Notes under the pieces: generated by a model
Database searches by the model: none
What the model was told of the DNA's origin: nothing
What the model saw: the letters and a program-made list of their open reading frames with translations, nothing else
Shown here: one piece after another, positions 5,980-11,711 of the stretch
Numbering within the stretch: position 1 is the stretch's first letter
How the letters are laid out: each line of letters starts with the position of its first letter
Assembly (NCBI GenBank): GCA_002085465.1
Contig: NBML01000084.1
Span: 1 to 11,711, forward strand
DNA from: Desulfobacteraceae bacterium 4572_89
Lineage (GTDB): Bacteria; Desulfobacterota; Desulfobacteria; Desulfobacterales; Desulfobacteraceae
Reading direction: 5' to 3'
DNA: 11,711 bases
Translations under genes and position numbers: made by a program

Positions 5980-6264
5980 TTATCCCTGGGCCTTGGGAAG
6001 AATAAGTTCAACTTCGCCATGGGGACGGGGAATCACGTGAACACTGACCAACTCTCCAACCCTGTCTGCTGCTGCAGCCCCGGCGTCTGTTGCGGCCTTA
6101 ACTGCGCCCACATCGCCTCGCACCATAACGGTTACAAGACCTGCACCAATCTGGGTACGTCCGATAAGTGTTACATTTGCAGCCTTTACCATTGCGTCTG
6201 CTGCTTCAATTGCGCCTACAAGACCGTGTGTTTCAATCATTCCTAATGCGTTCTGTGATGACAT
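5980..6264 (-). CDS. Canonical hexameric BMC shell protein (BMC-H, PduA/EutM/CutA-like)
   Basis: A 94-residue single-domain shell protein that should form the hexameric tiles of the compartment facets. The whole BMC domain is present: [29 protein letters not shown], the pore-facing [20 protein letters not shown], and [11 protein letters not shown] near the end. A strong AGGAG lies upstream, preceded by an A-rich stretch, consistent with high expression. A stable hairpin follows the gene (5862-5893). Length and motifs are normal. It is the only unmodified BMC-H gene in the window, so it is likely the main facet protein unless others lie outside. Confidence 0.95.
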   Translation of the reverse strand: MSSQNALGMIETHGLVGAIEAADAMVKAANVTLIGRTQIGAGLVTVMVRGDVGAVKAATDAGAAAADRVGELVSVHVIPRPHGEVELILPKAQG

Positions 6265-6332
6265 GTATGTCTCCTTTTTTATTTTTTTTCATGCTCTCTT
6301 AAATTATCGACCCCATAACCCCGAAAGGGAGT

Positions 6333-7772
6333 TCAGGCCATTTTCTTTAACTGTTCCACGATCAGAGCCGTAACAGCGCTGATGTCCATGGATGATGCAT
6401 CAATCTGTTGTGGGGCTGCTTCGATTTCAGTATTTCCCAGATCATAGGCCACCCGCCTGATATTCATCAGATTCAGAGGGGTAACATTGTCGGATGTGGA
6501 ACTTCCGCCAAGGGTTCCGCAGCCCAGTGTCAATGCAGGGAAAAGGTTTGTGGTTATCCCCACGGCCCCATGGGTTGAAGGGGTGTTGACCAGCATGCGG
6601 GATACGGGTTTTTTCATGCCAAACTCCCGGATCACCTCTTCATCCTTAGAGTGAATGACAAGGGAGTGGCCGATTCCGCCGTTCTGGAGAAGCTTGAAGC
6701 AGAGTTCACAGGCCTCTTTCCAGTCACTGACCGTATAGAAACCGATAAGGGAACTGAGCTTCTCTTTGGAAAAGGGGAATTGACGCCCTACTCCCTTTTC
6801 TTCGCATACCAGAAGACGGGTTCCTGCGGGGATATCGATTCCTGCAAGACGGGCGATATAATCTGCATCCCTGCCGACAATATCGGGATTCATGGTGCCG
6901 CCGGCGCGCTCCATGACGCGTACAACTTTTTCAAGTTTCTCGCCTTCAAGGAAATAGCCGCCTTTTGCAGCAAGAGTCGACTTGACCTTCTCAGCAATCA
7001 GTGACTCAGTGATAATGGACTGCTCGGATGCGCAGACTGTTCCATTATCAAATGTCTTGCTGGTAATAATTTTGGTCACGGCATCTTCAATATCCGCACT
7101 TCTCTCGATAAAAGCCGGTACGTTACCAGCACCGACTCCCAGGGCGGGAGTTCCGGAGCTGTAAGCCGCCTTCACCATTCCGGGCCCCCCCGTGGCCAGA
7201 ATCAGGTCTGCGCTCTTCATGAGTTCATTGCTTCCCTCAATGGTGGGAACGCTCATGACGCTGACAAGATCTTCGGATACCCCGTAGTTCCTGAGAACAT
7301 TCCTAATCATCTCAACGGTTTTTGCAATACACTTCTTTGCGCTGGGATGGGGGGTAAAGACAATGGCATTGCCGGATTTAAGCGCAATGATCGACTTGTA
7401 AATAGCTGTTGATGTGGGATTTGTAGAGGGAACAACCCCTGCAATTACCCCCATGGGCGAAGCAATCTCAATGATCTTTCTTGCCTTGTCTTCATTCAGC
7501 ACACCAATGGTCTTCATATCCTTGACGGCTTCATATAGTTTCTCGCTGGCCAGAATATTTTTTGCTTTCTTATCCTGAACCCTGCCGAAACCCGTCTCTT
7601 CCACAGCCAGCGCCCCAAGGGATTCAGCATGGGCTGCAACCGAATCGGCAATGGCCTTTATGATGGTGTCAACCCGCTCCTGTCCCAGCTCTGCAAAACC
7701 TATCATGGCTTTTCGGGCAGACCGGACAAGGGCACGGGCCTCCTGCATCGATAATAAATCTTTATCTACCAT
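6333..7772 (-). CDS. CoA-acylating acetaldehyde dehydrogenase of the BMC (EutE/PduP/CutF-like)
   Basis: Oxidises acetaldehyde with NAD+ and CoA to acetyl-CoA inside the shell, taking up the toxic aldehyde released by CutC. The 479-residue chain shows the CoA-dependent ALDH fold: VVPSTNPTSTAIYKS near 113-127, ILATGGPGMVKAAY near 191-204, GVGAGNVPAFIE, and the catalytic Cys247 in DNGTVCASEQ. After the enzyme body comes a linker rich in Ala, Gln and Pro (about 450-460), then MDISAVTALIVEQLKKMA at the very C-terminus, an amphipathic encapsulation helix. AGAGGA lies about ten bases before the ATG, and only four bases separate it from the upstream shell gene, so the two are coupled. In Klebsiella cut operons the equivalent gene is called cutF; I leave the symbol blank because naming varies. 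Confidence 0.93.
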   Translation of the reverse strand: MVDKDLLSMQEARALVRSARKAMIGFAELGQERVDTIIKAIADSVAAHAESLGALAVEETGFGRVQDKKAKNILASEKLYEAVKDMKTIGVLNEDKARKIIEIASPMGVIAGVVPSTNPTSTAIYKSIIALKSGNAIVFTPHPSAKKCIAKTVEMIRNVLRNYGVSEDLVSVMSVPTIEGSNELMKSADLILATGGPGMVKAAYSSGTPALGVGAGNVPAFIERSADIEDAVTKIITSKTFDNGTVCASEQSIITESLIAEKVKSTLAAKGGYFLEGEKLEKVVRVMERAGGTMNPDIVGRDADYIARLAGIDIPAGTRLLVCEEKGVGRQFPFSKEKLSSLIGFYTVSDWKEACELCFKLLQNGGIGHSLVIHSKDEEVIREFGMKKPVSRMLVNTPSTHGAVGITTNLFPALTLGCGTLGGSSTSDNVTPLNLMNIRRVAYDLGNTEIEAAPQQIDASSMDISAVTALIVEQLKKMA

Positions 7773-7776
7773 AGGG

Positions 7777-8391
7777 TTAGTCCTCTTTCAGCCCGCAAGC
7801 CGTCATTATTGCGCTGATCAGCTCTTTTTTATGGGCAGTTTTAATGTTTTCAGGATCAAGGGGAAAACTGTCAAAAGTAAGGGAAATCTGCCTTAATTCG
7901 CTCACATTCATCTTCTTCAGCTGGGAAATCCCATATTGCCGGCTCCCGGTTTCCGATGAAGCTTCAGCCACCCCTTTTTCCGCCGGCACATCTTTTTCCG
8001 CTGGTATCTCTTCTTCTGCCTGCACATCCTGCTCCGCCGGTATCTCTTCTTCTGCCGATGCATCTTTTCCGGGTGGAGTCATATTTTCCGGTTTATCCCT
8101 ATCCTCATCCCCGGGGAATCCCCTGATAAAAATTTTCTCAAGTTCCGGATAGGGACGTGCAATGACATGCTCAGAAACCAGCCCCCCACCGTTTATGCGC
8201 TTAACAGCGGCTGCCGCAGCCTCTATGGATGCCTTCACAGCAGAAACTTCACCGGTTACGCTTATGGAAATAAGACCCGAGCCTATTTGTGTTTTTTCTA
8301 AAAGGTGTACGTCAGCCGCTTTCAGCATTGCATCTGCGCTTTCAATGGCTGCAATAAATCCTTTTGTTTCAATCAATCCAAGTGCCGACAT
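7777..8391 (-). CDS. BMC shell protein with repeat linker and C-terminal Rho-N-like domain
   Basis: A 204-residue protein with three parts. Residues 1-90 are a full BMC-H domain (ALGLIETKGFIAAIESADAM, KTQIGSGLISISVTGEVSAV, HVIARPYPELE). Residues 91-150 are an acidic, proline-rich linker with a 12-residue repeat (AEEEIPAEQDVQ then AEEEIPAEKDVP). Residues 155-200 (SQLKKMNVSELRQIS, then AHKKELISAI) resemble the Rho N-terminal/SAP-like helical domain, which in transcription factor Rho starts LTELKNTPVSEL and often contacts nucleic acid. C-terminal extensions on shell proteins are known (EutK carries a helix-turn-helix-like domain, PduK an Fe-S motif), but I do not recall this tail as well described. 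AAGGA precedes the ATG, 12 bases after the eutQ-like gene. Confidence 0.88.
   Translation of the reverse strand: MSALGLIETKGFIAAIESADAMLKAADVHLLEKTQIGSGLISISVTGEVSAVKASIEAAAAAVKRINGGGLVSEHVIARPYPELEKIFIRGFPGDEDRDKPENMTPPGKDASAEEEIPAEQDVQAEEEIPAEKDVPAEKGVAEASSETGSRQYGISQLKKMNVSELRQISLTFDSFPLDPENIKTAHKKELISAIMTACGLKED
7985..8056. repeat. 36-bp tandem repeat encoding the linker of the extended shell protein
   Basis: GGTATCTCTTCTTCTGCC occurs at 8003-8020 and again at 8039-8056, a period of 36 bp, with related sequence on both sides. It encodes the 12-residue AEEEIPAE repeat of the linker. In-frame expansion or contraction would change linker length without touching the flanking domains. Confidence 0.75.
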
Positions 8392-8403
8392 TTCTTAATC
8401 CTT

Positions 8404-9060
8404 TTAATTAACAGGATATGTTGAATAAAACATTCTGGCTTTATCAGGAGAACACCAAACCACTTTTGAGCCTGAGGGCACAAAAAAGACGTCTCCCGCA
8501 TGTCCTGTAAAGGTCTCTCCATTGATCGTAATGGAGAGTGTACCTTCAATGATATAATCGACCTCTTCATATCCCTCCAGCTCCCATTCAAACTCGGAAC
8601 AGTCGATTTCCAGAAATCCCGAGGGGATGTGTGCGCCGTCACTGTCGCTGATTAACTCCTGATAGCAGGCCTTTACACCCGGTGTGCCTGTATCAAGGAA
8701 ATCCATTCTCACGGATTTCCCACAGACAAGTTTTACACCGCTGCCGGTCTCTGCAGAGTAAGGCAGTTCAGGTGTTGGGGTCTCCCCGGAGAGCTTGTTT
8801 AAAAGATCTTTGCAGTCCATCTGTTTAAGTGCATTATAAATCAGATCACTGCTGATTTCACCGTCACACGCCGACGAGTCACCATTGCCGGCAGCAGCAG
8901 CGCAGGCAGAATCCGGACCGCCTTCACACAGCTCCAGATCAGCAGCATTTGCCGCATCCTTGGCAGATGGGGTCAGGACAGTATCCTTTTCAAGATAAAG
9001 CCTCTTCTCCCCCTGCTTAATAAGTTTTTCAATATCATCCGCACAAATCAGTTTTGCCAT
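8404..9060 (-). CDS. eutQ: EutQ-like cupin protein
   Basis: A 218-residue homologue of EutQ, a cytosolic cupin found in ethanolamine and glycyl-radical BMC operons. Acetate kinase activity and a role in compartment assembly have both been reported for EutQ. The N-terminus (KLICADDIEKLIKQGEK, then VLTPSAKDAANA) matches the EutQ start. A low-complexity Ala/Ser/Cys segment spans about 45-65, then SDLIYNALKQM. The C-terminal cupin (about 115-215) contains VDYIIEGTLSITINGE and GDVFFVPSGSKVVW. AAGGAG lies upstream, 36 bases after cutD. The length is close to the E. coli protein (~233 aa). The gene looks intact. Confidence 0.88.
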   Translation of the reverse strand: MAKLICADDIEKLIKQGEKRLYLEKDTVLTPSAKDAANAADLELCEGGPDSACAAAAGNGDSSACDGEISSDLIYNALKQMDCKDLLNKLSGETPTPELPYSAETGSGVKLVCGKSVRMDFLDTGTPGVKACYQELISDSDGAHIPSGFLEIDCSEFEWELEGYEEVDYIIEGTLSITINGETFTGHAGDVFFVPSGSKVVWCSPDKARMFYSTYPVN

Positions 9061-9096
9061 GCTTCCATACTCCTTTCTACTATTTGCGATTTTCCA

Positions 9097-10041
9097 TCAG
9101 TGCCGGATTACCGAAACCGGAAAATCATACTCTTTTATCCAGGCTTCAATACGGTCCAGGTCTTCATCACTCAAACTCGGGTCGCCCTTGACGGCATACT
9201 CCAGGCCAAGCTGAGTGTACTTATTTACCCCCAGTTTATGATAGGGGAGAAGATCTATCCCCTGAAAGTTCTTATAATTGCGAAACGGTGCCAGAAAATC
9301 CATGAGAGTATCAATATCCTGCCTGCAATCATTTACACTCTTGAGAAGCGGCATCCGGACCTTTACCTGATGCCTGTTATTAAGGAGAGCCGTCAAATTA
9401 TTCAAAATAGACTCGTTTCGAACCCCTGTGAGTTCAACATGACGATCAGAGTCCATATGTTTCAGATCAAAAAGAAATAGATCCGTGAATTCCGCGATCT
9501 TCATCAACGCTTTGGGGTTTGCATACCCGCAGGTTTCAACGGCGGTGCCGATCCCCCTCTGTTTACAGACCGAAAGAAGATTTGCCGCAGCCTCCGGCTG
9601 CATCAGAGCCTCTCCGCCGCTCAGGGTAACGCCTCCTCCCGAAACATCATAAAAGGCCCTGTCCTCTTCTATAACGTCCATGAGTTCCGAAATGGTTTTT
9701 GACTCCCCCACAATGGACAAAGCAGATGACGGGCAGGCCTCTTCACATTTACGGCAGCCTGTGCAATCAATATCACGCACAATTTCATGAACCTGACTTA
9801 CCGGCGAAATCTTATGAATTCCAACAGGACAAACCGGAACACAGGCGCCGCAGCTCACACACAGGTCCTGCTTAAATAAAACCTGGGGGCCGCTTTGCTG
9901 ACTTTCGGGATTTGAGCACCATTGGCAGTGCAACGGACACCCTTTGAAGAACACGATGGTTCTTACACCCGGACCGTCATACATGTTGTACTTCTGTATA
10001 TTGAAAATCCGTGCTTTTCTTTCAATCGTTGTGTCAGCCAT
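9097..10041 (-). CDS. cutD: Choline TMA-lyase activating enzyme (radical SAM)
   Basis: CutD uses S-adenosylmethionine and a [4Fe-4S] cluster to place the glycyl radical on CutC. The 314-residue chain starts MADTTIERKARIFNIQKYNM, then YDGPGVRT typical of glycyl-radical activases. The radical-SAM CxxxCxxC is at Cys35, Cys39, Cys42. A ferredoxin-like insert follows with two more [4Fe-4S] motifs: Cys61, 64, 67, 71 and Cys93, 96, 99, 103. The SAM-binding SGGE is near 141-144. An AGGAG ten bases upstream fixes the ATG at 10041; an in-frame GTG at 10065 overlaps this site and was rejected. It follows cutC after a 131-base gap holding a strong hairpin, so it is probably made at a lower level than CutC. 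Confidence 0.94.
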   Translation of the reverse strand: MADTTIERKARIFNIQKYNMYDGPGVRTIVFFKGCPLHCQWCSNPESQQSGPQVLFKQDLCVSCGACVPVCPVGIHKISPVSQVHEIVRDIDCTGCRKCEEACPSSALSIVGESKTISELMDVIEEDRAFYDVSGGGVTLSGGEALMQPEAAANLLSVCKQRGIGTAVETCGYANPKALMKIAEFTDLFLFDLKHMDSDRHVELTGVRNESILNNLTALLNNRHQVKVRMPLLKSVNDCRQDIDTLMDFLAPFRNYKNFQGIDLLPYHKLGVNKYTQLGLEYAVKGDPSLSDEDLDRIEAWIKEYDFPVSVIRH

Positions 10042-10064
10042 AGTGCTCAAACTCCTGTTTATCA

Positions 10065-10161
10065 CCTAAAAAATGCAAGCGTCATTTGGCCGAACATGCA
10101 GCTGTAGTCGTCCATCTCAAATGTTCGGAAACACGGCAAATCCGGTCCAAAGACGCTTGCA
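10065..10161 (-). terminator. Hairpin with T-run in the cutC-cutD gap, carrying the 36-nt repeat
   Basis: TGCAAGCGTC at 10074-10083 pairs with GACGCTTGCA at 10152-10161, extended by ATTTGG/CCAAA with one bulge. An inner pair CCGAACAT/ATGTTCGG lies at 10090-10097 and 10121-10128. On the coding strand the stem is followed by ATTTTTTAGG, the layout of an intrinsic terminator, only 12 bases after the cutC stop. Partial termination here would keep CutC in excess over CutD and later genes; alternatively the stem protects the cutC mRNA 3' end. The part 10065-10100 is also found inverted at 3580-3615, so the stem may derive from a repeat element. Confidence 0.7.
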
Positions 10162-10172
10162 GATTTCAAGTC

Positions 10173-11711
10173 TTATATCTCTTTCAGCATGGTTCTGCTG
10201 ATGATCTCATCCTGAACATCCTTGCACAGCTCAACAAAGAAGGCACTGTAACCAGCCACACGCACCACCAGGTCACGATACTTCTCAGGATGTTTCTGGG
10301 CGTCAAGAAGCATATCATTATCCAGGTAGTTAAACTGCATTTCACCATTACCCAGCATGCATGCGGTACGGAGAAGCGTGATAATCCCGTTTTCACCTTC
10401 CGGAGTATCCAGCAGACCGGACATCAACTTAAAGTTGTGAACCATACCGATGTTCATGCTGTCATTGGACATCTTGGAAACAGACTTGATAATGGCGGTG
10501 GGCCCCTTGAAATCAGCACCCTGTGTAGGGCTGATACCATCTGAAAGGGGCATCCATGCCGCACGTCCATTGGCAGAAGCTCCCAGAAGCTGACCAAAAG
10601 GGGTATTGTTGGAAATGGAGAGGGTGCCGTGGCTTAATACCGAGTAGAGTGTTTTATACTTGCGATGTTCACGCTCTGTAAACTCAACAAGATCCGCTGC
10701 GATGAGATCGACATAGTCGTCGTCGTTTCCGTACTTAGGTGCGGCCAGACAGTCGGCTTTCACCTTTTCATAACCCACGAAATCAGCTTTCAGGGCCTGG
10801 TTCAGCTCCTCCAGGGTGTATTTTTTATCATCATACACAAGCTTTTTAATTGCAGCCATGGAGTCGGCATATGTAGCAAGGCCGCTCCAGATAACGCCGG
10901 GTCCGAAATTATACATGGCTCCGCCAGCGGAAACATCTTTGCCGGATTCCATGCAGCCTTCATACATGATGGACATCAGGGGTTTGGGAGCCAGCTCCTT
11001 ATGAACACGCTGGGAGATAACAGTGGCAACGCTGGTCCATTTGGTAACGTATTTAATCTGCTCTTTGACAGCTGCATCAAACTTCTCATAGGTGTCAAAG
11101 GAGCTGAGCTCACCCAGGTCGGGACAGACCTGTTTCTTATACCAAAGGGGGACGCCGTTGTTGAGAGCCAGCTCAATACAGATGGGCCACTGGGTGTAGG
11201 CAGTGGATGTCCACTGATAAAGACGACCGGATTTCTGGGGCTCAACGCATCCCATCAGGCAGTAATCCCGGGCATCTTCAATGGAAACGCCCTTTGCCAG
11301 CATCATCTTGATGTGGGTATCGTCAAAATGGATGGCCGGGAATCCCATGCCTGAGCGAATCACCTCAACGATCTTTTTCAGATACTTCTGGGGAGATGTG
11401 TTGTGAACACGTGTTGCCAGGGAAGGCTGATAAATTTTTACGTGTCTCACCGCATCCATGAGCAGATAGGTGAGATCGTTGGTAGCGTCACGGCCTTCAC
11501 GGGTCACGCCGCCTACACACATATTTACAAACGGCTGATAGCCTGCGAAAAATTTAGACCCGTCTTCACTGGTGATCCACATCATTTCAGACATTTTGAC
11601 CAGCATGCAGCCGGCAAGGTCAAAGGCTTCGTATTCGGACATGCGGCCGGATTCGATATCCGCCTTATAAAAAGGATACATATACTGGTCAACACGGCCG
11701 ATGGACATACC
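10173..11711 (-). CDS. cutC: Choline trimethylamine-lyase (glycyl radical enzyme), 5' end beyond window
   Basis: CutC cleaves choline to trimethylamine and acetaldehyde by radical chemistry inside the microcompartment. The window holds the C-terminal 512 residues. Counting from the Met at 11708, the catalytic Cys of [15 protein letters not shown] is residue 154, and the radical Gly of [11 protein letters not shown] is residue 486. Adding 335 places them at 489 and 821, the numbers known for the Desulfovibrio alaskensis enzyme, and the total becomes 846. The same offset puts Phe at 395, Glu at 491, Thr at 502 and Tyr at 506, all choline-pocket residues. That register argues for choline rather than glycerol or propanediol as substrate. 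About 335 residues, including the Asp216 and Tyr208 region, lie to the right. It is followed by a terminator-like hairpin and then cutD. Confidence 0.95.
   Translation of the reverse strand, partial: GMSIGRVDQYMYPFYKADIESGRMSEYEAFDLAGCMLVKMSEMMWITSEDGSKFFAGYQPFVNMCVGGVTREGRDATNDLTYLLMDAVRHVKIYQPSLATRVHNTSPQKYLKKIVEVIRSGMGFPAIHFDDTHIKMMLAKGVSIEDARDYCLMGCVEPQKSGRLYQWTSTAYTQWPICIELALNNGVPLWYKKQVCPDLGELSSFDTYEKFDAAVKEQIKYVTKWTSVATVISQRVHKELAPKPLMSIMYEGCMESGKDVSAGGAMYNFGPGVIWSGLATYADSMAAIKKLVYDDKKYTLEELNQALKADFVGYEKVKADCLAAPKYGNDDDYVDLIAADLVEFTEREHRKYKTLYSVLSHGTLSISNNTPFGQLLGASANGRAAWMPLSDGISPTQGADFKGPTAIIKSVSKMSNDSMNIGMVHNFKLMSGLLDTPEGENGIITLLRTACMLGNGEMQFNYLDNDMLLDAQKHPEKYRDLVVRVAGYSAFFVELCKDVQDEIISRTMLKEI

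Noticed and set aside
7985..8056. CRISPR-like repeat
   Set aside because: Two units of 36 bp without spacers, in frame within a protein linker; it is a coding tandem repeat.
10042..10065. GTG start of cutD at 10065
   Set aside because: It would place the AGGAG ribosome site inside the coding region; the ATG at 10041 is correctly spaced from it.
10665..11354. 229-codon plus-strand open frame
   Set aside because: Antisense to cutC, whose catalytic motifs are unambiguous.

Overview
All intact genes in this window lie on the minus strand, so transcription runs from the right edge to the left. The locus is a glycyl-radical-enzyme bacterial microcompartment (BMC) operon of the choline-utilisation (cut) type. 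Signature genes are choline trimethylamine-lyase cutC (5' end outside the window) and its radical-SAM activase cutD. CutC keeps exactly the residue spacing that I recall for the Desulfovibrio alaskensis enzyme. The mixture of cut, eut and pdu homologues, roughly 50% GC and many short palindromic repeats suggest an anaerobic, probably sulfate-reducing member of the Desulfobacterota. That assignment is inference.

Order of transcription, right to left: cutC (partial), a strong hairpin with a T-run, cutD, a EutQ-like cupin protein, a BMC shell protein with a repeat linker and a Rho-N-like tail, a CoA-acylating aldehyde dehydrogenase, a canonical hexameric shell protein (BMC-H), a eutT remnant, a truncated pduL, a eutJ-like ATPase, an uncharacterised 196-residue protein with a cargo-like N-terminus, a eutN (BMC-P) remnant, a PduS/RnfC-like iron-sulfur flavoprotein, a PduT-like trimeric shell protein, a broken eutS, a EutP/PduV-like GTPase, and the start of acetate kinase ackA (runs off the left edge).

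Expected pathway: CutC splits choline into trimethylamine and acetaldehyde inside the shell. The aldehyde dehydrogenase makes acetyl-CoA. A phosphotransacylase (PduL) would make acetyl phosphate, and AckA would make acetate and ATP. PduS and PduT are candidates for passing electrons across the shell.

The most unusual feature is decay of the accessory BMC genes. Four genes are broken: eutT has lost its middle, pduL its 3' end, eutS an internal piece with a frameshift, and eutN nearly everything after about 17 codons. A palindrome or repeat lies at or beside each damaged gene: a GC-rich hairpin inside eutT, an 86-bp palindrome on the pduL break, a 112-bp element abutting the eutS stop, and, just after the eutN stop, a 36-nt sequence that recurs inverted between cutC and cutD. 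The cut core (cutC, cutD, aldehyde dehydrogenase, BMC-H, BMC-T, pduS) looks intact. Two of the lost functions, the B12 adenosyltransferase EutT and the shell protein EutS, are typical of ethanolamine compartments. An older eut-like operon, re-purposed for B12-independent choline cleavage, would fit, but that is inference. No rRNA, tRNA or CRISPR array was seen.
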